Positions 9,201 to 17,306 of a DNA stretch of 64,000 nt are shown piece by piece. The notes under the pieces were generated by a model that worked only from the letters and a program-made list of their open reading frames with translations, did not search any database and was not told the origin of the DNA. A program made the position numbers and the translations under genes. The stretch spans positions 69,801-133,800 of the forward strand of contig JANRLF010000005.1 of the NCBI GenBank assembly GCA_033762815.1, written 5' to 3'. Each line of letters opens with the position of its first letter. Position 1 is the first letter of the stretch. Source of the DNA: JANRLF01 sp033762815 (GTDB lineage: Bacteria > Bacteroidota > Bacteroidia > Chitinophagales > CAIOSU01).

Positions 9201-9884
9201 GTAAGCGTAAATGCGAGTGCAGATGGTAGCTTTACTTGGGAACCCACTAATGGCCTCAGCGACCCCAATTCTTTAACGCCTACCATTACGCCAGATAGCA
9301 GTGTTTCATATATTCTGACGGTGAGCGGACAAAACGGCTGTAGCAACAAGGACACATTGAACATTACCGTACAGGTGCTATCGGAAAACAAGGATTCATT
9401 GGGGCTGTGCAAGGACCAAACTTTGGAACTGAGCTTGCCCGAAACTGCTGGGGCTCAATATCAATGGAACAATGGCGACGTTACTCGTACCATATCCGTA
9501 AATGTGCCAGGCGTATATACGGCCTTGTACAATGACGGTTCAGGCAACTGCCCTGCCCGTTACGTGTTTTCAGTACAAGATTATGACTGTGAATCCATTT
9601 TACAGATACCAACGGCATTTAGTCCCAATGGTGATGGCTTGAACGACTATTTTACCATTTTCGGGAAGAACATTGTTAAGTATCAGTTGGAAATATTTAA
9701 TCGCTGGGGCGAACTTGTATACAGCACTACCGATGCCAATGAATTGAACGACTTGCAAAAAGGCTGGGATGGCCGCCATAGGGGCGAATTGCAGAACTTG
9801 GCTGCATTTGTTTATAGGGTGAGGGCTACTGATGCCCTTGGTGTGAGCATTGATAAAAGTGGCAGTTTTACCTTGGTAAGATAA
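6249..9884 (+). CDS. Giant secreted protein with gliding-associated (CHU_C) C-terminal domain
   Basis: A 1211-residue predicted T9SS cargo. A signal peptide covers about residues 1-20 (ending TATAQ-like). The N-terminal ~200 residues form a beta-sandwich-like region (FVEDFENG start). The middle carries several Ig/PKD-like modules, each beginning with a D-T-V-C motif (DTVCRQNF, ADTVCSRS, DKVCLGDTVQF, DTSVCAGEP, DSVTVCAGN). The last ~90 residues are a type B (CHU_C) sorting domain: PTAFSPNGDGLNDYF, then EIFNRWGELVY and GWDGRHRGE. The protein is therefore expected on the cell surface, exported by the system encoded upstream. It starts at TTG 11 bases after the PorE-like gene. Its exact role (adhesin, motility, other) cannot be read from sequence. 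Confidence 0.9.
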   Translation: MKRIYHILLLSLLATFPATAQQQIQLFVEDFENGNNYFVTDTVANGKEKWIVNNEYNGQSVYPFTTRQDSVYFGNGTITNAPFSTYLHIHDSTLAPGIANANYDPSAPSEDFVYTAAGFCTKGMEDVKLVFFYIVEGDTINSSPTAWGEVYYSIDGGPWVQTGDPKYYKQTNWRYEQIQDTAFNDVVNLRIGFKWVNNGGSQTKTISFGVDDIQMVATYDDVNNPVQINIVDVFPDTVCRQNFLVLQWELSSQLCDATYQIELSNATGNFANPRQMGVFDIFYPDTTGFIGITIPSNIPLGTCYKVRLVRLSPAPTIIGSASTCFVVRNCPNTITTLTPIVVTDADTVCSRSAIDVPFFSTGVFNSSNIYRAELSDSNGTFNNPQTIGTFPSSQTYDPSLGSPPGNVSGLIPSTPAGCNYYIRVVSTNPSATGSVYGPFCISQCDMLTNNTVDIQLCITEQTGIDTVISVGINTWDTLANYAPGNQFSVQLLSRMTLALINEGGLGAVFDTTTNTFNLIVPGLFDLLNLGIAPGSYYARIVSDSSNLSYDQNGTIIRLTIGAPADNPPNILTTDSVFCNTEVVGFIIDPYNPDSDYEWLSADLNNGQPFIWPGNTLLVNFTGAPVNDYTVLVREINFGCYGGYAQGKTINIISVPDGDITGEDKVCLGDTVQFQFPYQPATYYGWDISAGNLIDTSNNEISTVFDSVGNYDIFVYALNECGSSRDTAEIEVVSLLSIDAGKDTSVCAGEPVELIATTQGFSRGLSTTVSNAGPNAQGFMFDVSANDDLTITSLDANFNSTVPNADVRVYFKTGTHDGFEGDSTQWTLLGVATGVVPNLPGTLTPLPIPMNVSVSAGDTIAFYVTTTNSARMKYVNGTQENRIFSTDGIMNIHEGTLNIYPFAANTAPRVWSGRVNYFTYGGLTYQWSSGDTTRNATVRPTATTEYSILANDTTGCGNTDKVTVSVFAAPAADAGDSVTVCAGNTVSVNASADGSFTWEPTNGLSDPNSLTPTITPDSSVSYILTVSGQNGCSNKDTLNITVQVLSENKDSLGLCKDQTLELSLPETAGAQYQWNNGDVTRTISVNVPGVYTALYNDGSGNCPARYVFSVQDYDCESILQIPTAFSPNGDGLNDYFTIFGKNIVKYQLEIFNRWGELVYSTTDANELNDLQKGWDGRHRGELQNLAAFVYRVRATDALGVSIDKSGSFTLVR

Positions 9885-9890
9885 TCGGCA

Positions 9891-12581
9891 ATGGAGAAGC
9901 TAGGGACATGGTTGGCTTTGTGGGCAATAGTGGCCAATTGCTGCGCCCAAAACCCGATGCAGCCAAAGCAATACAATTTCAGCACTTTCCCCGCACCTGT
10001 TACCCTTCAAGCCACTGAAGAATTGCGCCGATTGACCTACGATAGTTTGGAAAAGCATCCTGAATTTGGGGTGCTGCCCCATAATGCACAATGTATGGGA
10101 TGCGTGGAATTATTGGATAAGCGCACAGTTAACAGCCGCTTTTTTGTTGGCGAGGGTACTGGGGGAAAAGTGTTTTATAGCCAACAATCTTACTTTCCAC
10201 TGCACTATCAGAAGAACGGGCAATGGATGACAATTGACCCCCGCTTGAGCAAGATGGGCAATTTTTATCGCGCTGAGCAACAGCCTGTACCTACTTTTTT
10301 GGATGCGAGCACCTTTTCTTCCGGTGTTGTTGTCAATGACCAGTCCTTTGAATTCAATCGCAACCTGACCTTATCCTTTCTGGATGGTAAGCTACCTTCA
10401 AGCATTCACGAGCCAATAGCAGACCATGCAAGTATTGGTGTTGATGGGGTTTACATTAAGGATTATTGGCCGGGAATAGATATGCAGCAGGTATTCAAAA
10501 AGGGTACGGTTAAAACGACTTTCATCATCCCCAAGCCATTGACCAATCTTCCCAGTAACGGCGATTTGACCATTACGGATTATCCAAAACTGCCACAAGG
10601 ATATCGTTTGGAATTGGTGATGGATTCAAGTATAGCAAACAAAACAGCCATAGTAGTGACCAATGGTAAGGAAAAGCCAGTGGAGATATACAAGCCCGTG
10701 TATTATGATAGCCAAGGGCGTGGCGGAAAAGTAAACTATAACTTGGTGAGCAATGGCTTGGCTCTAAGTATTAGTATTCCCATTACTGTCCTTAACGACA
10801 CCACTTACGAATACCCTTTCTACATTGACCCTGAGGTAGTTGGCAAGGATGATACCGGACACTACGTGCTCACTGGCCAGCCCTCGGCCGTGTTGGGCTT
10901 TTCACTTAATCCGCAAAGCTGTGATTATCCATTAACGGTAATTTGCCCTGGTAAGAGCGAATTGACCGACACCTATTTACAATTGGAGTACGAGAACAAT
11001 AGGGTGAATATCTGCCAAGGTGCTTTCTGCCAATTCAATGACGTAAGTATGGAAGTAATAGGCCCATGCGGCAATGGTACGGGGCAACTGTCCTGCAACC
11101 CTGCCGCACCGCCTTTTATTGGTACCTGTACCACCGATGAAAATTTGGTACCCGCTGCCGATTCCATCCGGATACCCAATTTTTTGCCCTGTTTCCCGCC
11201 TCAATGTCCTGATTATGTGCTGAATTTCACCTTAAAAAATCGCCAATTCCGATGCACGGGTGGCTGCGGCTTCGATTGTGCCGAAGGCAAATATTTTGCG
11301 GTGACCGTAAAGGGCCGTCTATTGGAGGATACTATTCGTTTTGTAAAGCCGAATGGCCAACAGGACCGTGTAAACCAGGATACCACCGTATGTGCCGGTC
11401 AACCGGTTACCCTAGTAGCCAACCCTGATTGGGGCGTACCGCCCTATAATTACTTATGGAACACTGGCCAAACCGATTCCGTGATTATTGTGCGGCCCGA
11501 ACAGACCAGCATTTATAACTTAATGACCAGTGGGCAATGTGATACCGTATTTACCAATGATATCATTATCAATGTGATTCCGTCCCCCGTTTCCAATGGC
11601 ACCGATACTGTGGACTTCTGCGAAGGCGACGCCATTACCCAAGTAATCGGTGGGCCGCCCGCGGCTGGGGTTTCCTATGATTGGACAGCCAATCCCGCTA
11701 CGGCATTGTCCTTTTTAAGCACAACCATACTTTCACAGCCTCAGTTAAGCATACCAGCGGGGCAGGCCGACAACTTCACCTATTTCCTAACTGCCGATGA
11801 CGGCACCTGCACTAGGGTAGATACTGTAAGGCTGTTGGAACATCCCTTGCCCAATCCTATCATTGTGCCCGATAGTGTCATTATCTGTGAGGGCAGTACT
11901 GCACAGTTGAGCACTTCCCAAACCTATGCCCAATATCAATGGAACACCGGGGAAAACCTGGCAGTAATTACCATTGGGCAGGCCGGCAGCTTTGCGGTGA
12001 CGGTAACGGATGATAATGGCTGTACCGCCGCGGCCTTGCCCGTGAATGCCACTGTTAACCCCGTACCTCAATTTGAGGTGTACACTATCCCCGATTCCAG
12101 TATCTTGATTGGGGAGAGCGTTACGCTAAATGCCAGTATTGATTTAAATGCCGCTAACGTGAATAGCTTCCTTTGGTCGCCCAATGATGGCTTAAGCTGT
12201 AACAACTGTGCAGCCCCTGTGGCTACGCCCGAAAACGACCAGTGGTATTACCTTCAGGTAACCAGTGCTGGCTGTATTGGCACTGATTCCGTGTTGGTGG
12301 ACATTGTTTTTCCTGATAACTACTGGATTCCCAATGCCTTTAGCCCTAACGACGATAAAAAGAATGACCGCTTTTATATCAAAAAGCAGTCGGGCGTTAC
12401 CGTGCTGGAATTTAAGGTGTACAACCGCTGGGGTGAATTGGTCCATGATGGTGCCGAACCTTGGGATGGTACTTACAACAATGAGAAAGCCCCCATTGAA
12501 GTGTACACCTATTATTTCAAGTTACGCTTCTATACCGGCAAGGAAGAAACCGCAAAGGGTAATGTTACTTTGTTGAGATAA
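9891..12581 (+). CDS. Large secreted protein with gliding-associated (CHU_C) C-terminal domain
   Basis: An 896-residue second cargo, starting 6 bases after the 1211-residue one. A signal peptide ends near residue 19 (ANCCAQ). Residues 20-330 form a region unlike the middle of the previous protein, with one C-M-G-C pair (about residue 68). A Cys-rich section follows (about 350-470, many CxxC-like pairs), then Ig/PKD-like modules starting DTTVCAGQP and FCEGDAI. It ends in a CHU_C sorting domain with WIPNAFSPNDDKKNDRFY and KVYNRWGELVHDG. The genes are probably cotranscribed with the PorP/SprF gene, so this may be a dedicated substrate. No catalytic motif was recognised. Confidence 0.88.
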   Translation: MEKLGTWLALWAIVANCCAQNPMQPKQYNFSTFPAPVTLQATEELRRLTYDSLEKHPEFGVLPHNAQCMGCVELLDKRTVNSRFFVGEGTGGKVFYSQQSYFPLHYQKNGQWMTIDPRLSKMGNFYRAEQQPVPTFLDASTFSSGVVVNDQSFEFNRNLTLSFLDGKLPSSIHEPIADHASIGVDGVYIKDYWPGIDMQQVFKKGTVKTTFIIPKPLTNLPSNGDLTITDYPKLPQGYRLELVMDSSIANKTAIVVTNGKEKPVEIYKPVYYDSQGRGGKVNYNLVSNGLALSISIPITVLNDTTYEYPFYIDPEVVGKDDTGHYVLTGQPSAVLGFSLNPQSCDYPLTVICPGKSELTDTYLQLEYENNRVNICQGAFCQFNDVSMEVIGPCGNGTGQLSCNPAAPPFIGTCTTDENLVPAADSIRIPNFLPCFPPQCPDYVLNFTLKNRQFRCTGGCGFDCAEGKYFAVTVKGRLLEDTIRFVKPNGQQDRVNQDTTVCAGQPVTLVANPDWGVPPYNYLWNTGQTDSVIIVRPEQTSIYNLMTSGQCDTVFTNDIIINVIPSPVSNGTDTVDFCEGDAITQVIGGPPAAGVSYDWTANPATALSFLSTTILSQPQLSIPAGQADNFTYFLTADDGTCTRVDTVRLLEHPLPNPIIVPDSVIICEGSTAQLSTSQTYAQYQWNTGENLAVITIGQAGSFAVTVTDDNGCTAAALPVNATVNPVPQFEVYTIPDSSILIGESVTLNASIDLNAANVNSFLWSPNDGLSCNNCAAPVATPENDQWYYLQVTSAGCIGTDSVLVDIVFPDNYWIPNAFSPNDDKKNDRFYIKKQSGVTVLEFKVYNRWGELVHDGAEPWDGTYNNEKAPIEVYTYYFKLRFYTGKEETAKGNVTLLR

Positions 12582-12595
12582 ATAAGCTCCAAAAC

Positions 12596-12657
12596 ATACC
12601 GAAAACGTACGCAATTCGTACCCAATAAATACCGAAAACAGCGCAATTCGTACTCAA
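12596..12657. repeat. Two-copy ~29-base direct repeat downstream of the T9SS module
   Basis: Copy 1 (12596-12624) and copy 2 (12629-12657) share ATACCGAAAAC, then GCAATTCGTAC, then CAA. Copy 1 also contains the inverted pair GTACG-CAATT-CGTAC (12607-12621), which could fold; in copy 2 that arm has degenerated. The repeat begins 14 bases after the stop codon of the last T9SS gene. It might serve as a 3' end structure, but there is no T tract. Confidence 0.6.
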
Positions 12658-12894
12658 AAAGTTTAAATTACGCCATTAATTAAACGGCGTAAAGCTATTC
12701 AATATCAGTCATTTATAAAAATTTAGGTCTACTTTTACGTCCTTTTAATTATGCTTTGCACCTGTTGGCTTGCGCCGTTTGTTCCTACCTCTAGCTCGCA
12801 TCTAGCATCAAGTCTAATTAAAAGCACTTAAGGTGAAATTTGCAAGTAAATGCAGTGATTTGTTCGAGGAAAGCGATGAAACAGGTCCAGAACC

Positions 12895-12924
12895 TTTTGT
12901 ATTCCATTTCTATTATAATATTTG
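12895..12924 (+). promoter_or_regulatory. Promoter of the DUF433/DUF5615 operon
   Basis: TTTTG (TTG at 12897-12899), 17 bases, then AATATTTG (12917-12924). The ATG follows at 12938. Spacing and -7 octamer are identical to the promoter at 1303-1333. Confidence 0.6.
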
Positions 12925-12937
12925 ATAACTTTACAAC

Positions 12938-13180
12938 ATGGAGAATATTAGGGACATTGTTACGATTGATAGTGAAATTCTCGGTGGCCAACCGGTGTTC
13001 AAGAACACACGGGTACCCATCGATAGCTTGTTCGCCCATTTCGAAATGGGCCTCTCTTTGGATGATTTTCTAAACGACTTTCCTAGTGTCAGCAAGGTCC
13101 AAGCGCTTAAAGTTTTGGAAATGGCTGAACGGTTAATGGCTTCAAAGAACATTGTTCAATTGTATGAAGCTGCTGCTTGA
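12938..13180 (+). CDS. DUF433 family antitoxin
   Basis: An 80-residue protein with the DUF433 signature: a short strand, then G-G-Q-P-V-F-x-x-T-R-V-P at residues 16-27, then a helical helix-turn-helix-like half. Such proteins are found upstream of PIN-like DUF5615 toxins in a type II arrangement, where they bind toxin and probably operator DNA. The downstream DUF5615 gene overlaps the last 17 bases, giving tight coupling. A good Bacteroidota-type promoter precedes it. Role as antitoxin is inferred from family and gene order. Confidence 0.88.
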   Translation: MENIRDIVTIDSEILGGQPVFKNTRVPIDSLFAHFEMGLSLDDFLNDFPSVSKVQALKVLEMAERLMASKNIVQLYEAAA

Positions 13181-13487
13181 TGAAAACCTGCCCAAAGGAT
13201 TAAAAAAGGACCTCTACGAGCATCAGGTGTTTACCGTTAACGATATGCAATGGAATGGCAAAAGTAATGGTGAGTTGTTAAGACTTATGCTTTCCGAGGG
13301 ATTTCAAGCACTTGTTACTTTCGACAAAAACTTAGTATACCAACAGAATTTCAAAAAATATCCCATTCCAGTATTGGTTATTAATGCCCGTAACAATACC
13401 TATCTAGTTTTAAAAGAGTTGGCACCAATACTACAACAAGTGCTTAAATCGGATCTTACCCCTGGCCCTATTGAAGTGGTAGCATAG
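13164..13487 (+). CDS. DUF5615 PIN-like toxin
   Basis: A 107-residue protein starting MKLLLDENLP, the typical first strand of DUF5615/Mut7-C-like PIN-fold proteins with the first acidic residue at D6. Further acidic positions at the strand ends (VNDMQW near residue 28, TFDKN near residue 51) fit a metal-dependent ribonuclease. An in-frame TTG lies 12 bases earlier, but the ATG at 13164 gives the family's normal N-terminus. It overlaps the DUF433 antitoxin gene by 17 bases. Toxicity and RNase activity are inferred from the family; the gene looks intact. Confidence 0.85.
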   Translation: MKLLLDENLPKGLKKDLYEHQVFTVNDMQWNGKSNGELLRLMLSEGFQALVTFDKNLVYQQNFKKYPIPVLVINARNNTYLVLKELAPILQQVLKSDLTPGPIEVVA

Positions 13488-13493
13488 CCCCCG

Positions 13494-13502
13494 TTATCCA
13501 CA
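13494..13502 (+). promoter_or_regulatory. Consensus DnaA box upstream of ftsK
   Basis: TTATCCACA, identical to the consensus DnaA box, lies about 90 bases upstream of the ftsK ATG. It is isolated here; related sites occur before dnaB and gyrA in this window. Confidence 0.45.
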
Positions 13503-13591
13503 TTCATCCCTTTTCCTTAGTGGATTATACGCTTGGCCTGCATGGCAGGCGACTATATAAGATTTAGTATTTTTACGCTCTATACCGAAGT

Positions 13592-16057
13592 ATGGCCATA
13601 AAAGCTGCTGATAAGGAAAAGAAGGCTAAGGATAAAGCCAAAGCCGCTCCCGCAAAGGGCAGCACTACTTCCTTTTGGGCTGATGAGCGCGCAGCGAGAA
13701 TTGCAGGATTGACTTTGGTGCTGCTGGGCCTGTTCCTTACCGTGTCACTCATATCTTACGCATTTAGTTGGCAGCCTGACCAGGACAAGTTTTTCCACTT
13801 CAGTTGGGGCCTTTTGCTCCAGAACGACCCTGAGATACCCAACAACATGATGGGCCGTTTCGGGGCCATTATTTCGCATCAGTTGTATTACTATGGCTTT
13901 GGCATCGGCAGTTTCTTTTTGGTGCCCGTACTGATGTTTTCCGGCTTGCGCCTAGCATTCAAGCTCCGCTTTTTCTCCTTATGGAAGGTGTACCGCTACG
14001 CTTTTCTTGGCTTGGTGTGGGCATCGGTTTCACTTGGATTGTTGGATGCGCAACTGGAATTGGCTTTTCCACTGGGCGGTAGCTTTGGGATGATTGTAGC
14101 ACAATGGCTAATGCAGTTCATCGGCTTATTGGGTGCAGTGCTGGTGTTGTTTTTTAGCCTGTTGGCCTTTGCCATTATAGAATACAACCTCGATATCCAA
14201 TCTTGGGTAAATACGGGCAAAACGGCTGCTGCTAACAAAGCTGGAGTAGGGGACAAACCCCAAAGTTTTCTAGATACAGAAACGGAAGTAAAAGAATGGG
14301 CTCAAAGAATTAAGGACGAAAATGACAAGGTGGATCCTTTAATACCGCCCTTTGACATGGATGAGTCAGAAGAAGATGAACCGGAAGAAGAAGGCAGCTT
14401 TGACTTTGAAGTAAAGCATGTGCCTCCGGTGAAGCCAGTAGGCAATGCATCCAAGTTCGATTTGGAAGTAGAAAGCCCATCTTTTGAAATCAATGAAACT
14501 ATGCCTACTCCGGTGCATGAGCCCGTGGAAATGGATAGGGGAGGACTGGATACGGAATATGACCCTACCCTTGATTTGGCAGATTATAAGTACCCGCCTT
14601 TGGACTTGTTGCGGGTACACGGCAGCGAGCGCATACAGGTAGATACGGATGAATTGGAAAAGAACAAGAACCAAATCATCGAAACACTCAGCAACTATAA
14701 TATCGAGATATCTAAGATAAAAGCCACCATTGGCCCTACGGTTACCTTGTATGAAATAGTGCCTGCCGCAGGGGTGCGCATTTCCAAAATCAAAAACTTG
14801 GAAGATGATATAGCCCTTAGCCTTTCCGCATTGGGCATCCGTATCATTGCGCCTATCCCGGGCAAAGGTACCATAGGCATAGAAGTGCCCAACGTAAAAA
14901 AAGAAGTGGTGAGCATGCACACGCTCATCTCTTCCGAGAAATTCCAGACGTCAAAAATGGAGCTGCCCGTAGCCTTGGGCAAAACCATTGCCAACGAGAT
15001 ATTCATTGCCGACCTTGCCAAAATGCCGCACATGCTGATGGCTGGTGCTACGGGCCAAGGTAAATCAGTAGGCTTGAATGCCATGCTGGTATCTTTGCTG
15101 TATAAGAAGCATCCATCGCAACTAAAGTTTGTACTGGTTGACCCTAAAAAGGTAGAATTGACCTTGTTCGCACAGATAGAAAAACACTTTTTGGCCAAGT
15201 TGCCCGGCGAATCGGAACCGATTATTACCGATACCAAGAAGGTGATACACACGCTCAATGCACTATGCATCGAAATGGACAACCGCTACGACTTGTTAAA
15301 GGAAGCGCAGGTAAGGAATATTAAAGAATACAATGCCAAATTCATAGCCCGCAAGCTGAACCCAAACAAAGGCCACCAATACCTGCCCTATATCGTGCTG
15401 GTAGTGGACGAGTTTGCCGACCTGATGATGACCGCAGGCAAGGAGGTGGAAACGCCTATCGCCCGTCTGGCGCAATTGGCAAGGGCCATTGGTATCCATT
15501 TGGTCATCGCAACACAGCGTCCATCGGTCAACATTATAACGGGCACCATTAAAGCCAACTTCCCGGCACGGGTAGCCTTTAAGGTAACTTCCAAAATTGA
15601 CTCGCGCACCATTTTGGATGCTGGCGGTGCCGACCAGTTGATTGGTAGGGGAGATATGCTACTGTCAGATGGCGGCGATATTATACGCTTACAGTGCGGT
15701 TTTGTGGACACTCCAGAAGTGGAGGATATCTGCAAATATATTGGTGAACAACGGGGCTATCCGGAAACCTTTAAGCTACCGGAGTATGTTGGGGAGAAGG
15801 ATGAAGATGGCGGCGACCTGGATGCGGGCGATTGGGACGAATTGTTCGAAGAGGCTGCTAGAACCATTGTGCAGACCCAACAGGGCTCAACGTCCCTGCT
15901 GCAAAGAAGATTGAAATTGGGCTATAACCGCGCAGGAAGATTGATGGACCAACTGGAACGTGCGGGCATAGTAGGTCCCAATGAAGGCAGCAAAGCCCGT
16001 GAAGTGCTTTATGCCGATATGTACCAACTGGAACAATTTTTGAACGAACACCGATAA
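13592..16057 (+). CDS. ftsK: DNA translocase FtsK/SpoIIIE
   Basis: An 821-residue membrane-anchored ATPase that pumps chromosomal DNA through the division septum. A charged Ala/Lys-rich N-terminus is followed by about four membrane helices (residues ~30-200), an acidic linker (~215-330), then the alpha/beta motor with Walker A GATGQGKS (about residue 485) and Walker B-type VLVVDEFADLMM (about 610). The C-terminal gamma domain is a winged helix (LLQRRLKLGYNRAGRLMDQLE), which reads polar chromosomal motifs. Length is usual for the family. A consensus DnaA box lies upstream; the LolA-like gene follows after 10 bases, a common Bacteroidota pairing. Confidence 0.97.
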   Translation: MAIKAADKEKKAKDKAKAAPAKGSTTSFWADERAARIAGLTLVLLGLFLTVSLISYAFSWQPDQDKFFHFSWGLLLQNDPEIPNNMMGRFGAIISHQLYYYGFGIGSFFLVPVLMFSGLRLAFKLRFFSLWKVYRYAFLGLVWASVSLGLLDAQLELAFPLGGSFGMIVAQWLMQFIGLLGAVLVLFFSLLAFAIIEYNLDIQSWVNTGKTAAANKAGVGDKPQSFLDTETEVKEWAQRIKDENDKVDPLIPPFDMDESEEDEPEEEGSFDFEVKHVPPVKPVGNASKFDLEVESPSFEINETMPTPVHEPVEMDRGGLDTEYDPTLDLADYKYPPLDLLRVHGSERIQVDTDELEKNKNQIIETLSNYNIEISKIKATIGPTVTLYEIVPAAGVRISKIKNLEDDIALSLSALGIRIIAPIPGKGTIGIEVPNVKKEVVSMHTLISSEKFQTSKMELPVALGKTIANEIFIADLAKMPHMLMAGATGQGKSVGLNAMLVSLLYKKHPSQLKFVLVDPKKVELTLFAQIEKHFLAKLPGESEPIITDTKKVIHTLNALCIEMDNRYDLLKEAQVRNIKEYNAKFIARKLNPNKGHQYLPYIVLVVDEFADLMMTAGKEVETPIARLAQLARAIGIHLVIATQRPSVNIITGTIKANFPARVAFKVTSKIDSRTILDAGGADQLIGRGDMLLSDGGDIIRLQCGFVDTPEVEDICKYIGEQRGYPETFKLPEYVGEKDEDGGDLDAGDWDELFEEAARTIVQTQQGSTSLLQRRLKLGYNRAGRLMDQLERAGIVGPNEGSKAREVLYADMYQLEQFLNEHR

Positions 16058-16067
16058 AATTTTTATA

Positions 16068-16736
16068 ATGTCAAAATTCTTTCTCAGCCTTTGCATCGCC
16101 CTTGTATGCACCCTTTCCTTCGCACAAACCAGCAAAACCAGCAAAAACGACCCAGCCGCACAAGCTTTGTTGGATAAGGTGGCTGCCAAATACAAGAGCT
16201 TTGCCAGCCTTGAAATGACCTTTACGCTCAATATACAGTCCGTAGAGGACAAACTGAACGAAACCATGACAGGCTCGGCTTGGATTAGGGGCGAAAAATA
16301 CCGTGTTACTACCAATACGGTTGATATCGTTTGCGATAACGTGAAGCGTTGGACTTATCTGAAGGAGAACAACGAAGTACAAATCAATTTCTACGAGCCG
16401 GAGGAGGATAATATCGAAAGCCCAGCCCAGTTGTTTACCCTGTACAAAAAGAACTTTTATTACCGCATGATAGCTGATGATAAGGTGGATGGCAAGGTGG
16501 TAAAAGTAGTGGAACTGACCCCTACTAAGTTGGAAAACTCCACCTACTCAAGGGTACACCTGTACATTGACCCTGCCAGCAACAACATTGTGCAGGCCAA
16601 GGTTTTCAATAAAGATAAAGTGACCTACACCTGGAAAATTACCAAGTTTACGCCTAATGCCAAGATTGACGATGCCAAGTTCGTATTCGATATCAGCAAA
16701 TACCCCAAGGTACACGTGGAGGATATGACCAAATAG
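16068..16736 (+). CDS. lolA: LolA-like outer-membrane lipoprotein carrier
   Basis: A 222-residue periplasmic protein with a signal peptide (1-20, ending SFAQ). The mature part has the LolA-type half-barrel pattern: a long helix with A-Q-A-L-L-D-K-V-A-A-K-Y-K-S-F-A-S-L, strands with the GSAWIRGEKYRV motif, and a WKITKFTPNAKIDDAKF C-terminal strand. LolA carries lipoproteins from the inner to the outer membrane. It is 10 bases downstream of ftsK, so likely in the same transcript. The symbol follows the family; Bacteroidota LolA homologues are distant from that of E. coli. Confidence 0.85.
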   Translation: MSKFFLSLCIALVCTLSFAQTSKTSKNDPAAQALLDKVAAKYKSFASLEMTFTLNIQSVEDKLNETMTGSAWIRGEKYRVTTNTVDIVCDNVKRWTYLKENNEVQINFYEPEEDNIESPAQLFTLYKKNFYYRMIADDKVDGKVVKVVELTPTKLENSTYSRVHLYIDPASNNIVQAKVFNKDKVTYTWKITKFTPNAKIDDAKFVFDISKYPKVHVEDMTK

Positions 16737-16742
16737 ATTTTC

Positions 16743-16750
16743 TATTTTTG
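16743..16750 (+). promoter_or_regulatory. -7 box for the DUF4199 gene
   Basis: TATTTTTG, a full match to TAnnTTTG, starts 6 bases after the lolA-like stop and ends 22 bases before the next ATG. No TTG is seen at the usual upstream spacing. Confidence 0.45.
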
Positions 16751-16769
16751 AGGGGTACCAAAACCCCTC
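16750..16769 (+). promoter_or_regulatory. Leader hairpin just before the DUF4199 start codon
   Basis: A perfect 7-bp stem GAGGGGT (16750-16756) and ACCCCTC (16763-16769) with loop ACCAAA ends 3 bases before the ATG at 16773. In the RNA it would occupy the ribosome landing site. There is no following T tract, so it is not a typical terminator. Confidence 0.5.
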
Positions 16770-16772
16770 GAA

Positions 16773-17279
16773 ATGAAAAAGCACATACTCATCTATGGCC
16801 TGTTATCGGGCATCATTGTTTCCATAGTCATGCTAATCTCCGTAGCACAATTCAATAGCGGTGCTAAAGGATCTGAATATTGGGGTTTTGGCGGCATGTT
16901 TGTGGCCTTTTCCTTGATTTTTGTCGCACTTTACCAAATACGCAAGAGCGAAGGCAACCGCTTGTCGTTCTTAAGGGGCTTGGGTGCGGCGGTGGCTATC
17001 GCTTTTATCACCTCTACCATGTATGTAGCCAGTTGGATGGTGGTATCGCACTACTATTACCCCAACTTTATAGAGCAGTATGCTGAACTGGAAATAAACA
17101 AGGCCAAAGCCAATGGGGTAACAGATGAAAAAATGGCCAAAATGATGGAGGATTTTGATGGTATGAAGAAAATGTACAAAAATCCACTCTTCAAAATGGG
17201 CTTGACCTATATGGAAGTGCTGCCAATCGGAATCGTAATGTCCTTAATCGCCGCCCTGGTAATGATGCGTAAGGGGTAA
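16773..17279 (+). CDS. DUF4199 membrane protein
   Basis: A 168-residue membrane protein of the Bacteroidota family DUF4199. Four hydrophobic helices (about residues 5-26, 35-55, 68-90, 143-163) are separated by a charged loop rich in Lys, Glu and Met (about 98-135). The pattern of paired helices with a central hydrophilic loop and the F-L-R-G-L-G-A-A-V segment fit the family. Function is unknown. A -7 box and a leader hairpin upstream suggest it has its own promoter in spite of the short gap from the lolA-like gene. Confidence 0.82.
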   Translation: MKKHILIYGLLSGIIVSIVMLISVAQFNSGAKGSEYWGFGGMFVAFSLIFVALYQIRKSEGNRLSFLRGLGAAVAIAFITSTMYVASWMVVSHYYYPNFIEQYAELEINKAKANGVTDEKMAKMMEDFDGMKKMYKNPLFKMGLTYMEVLPIGIVMSLIAALVMMRKG

Positions 17280-17306
17280 AGAGAATCAGACAATGACTGT
17301 ATAAAA

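Larger units (their letters stand above)
12582..12937. other. Intergenic region between T9SS module and toxin-antitoxin pair
   Basis: It holds the direct repeat at 12596-12657 and the promoter at 12895-12924. I see no further gene, tRNA or terminator in it. Confidence 0.5.

Noticed and set aside
17280..17306. Hairpin GACTG...CAGTC between DUF4199 and M23 genes
   Set aside because: Only five paired bases and no T tract; too weak to call a terminator.
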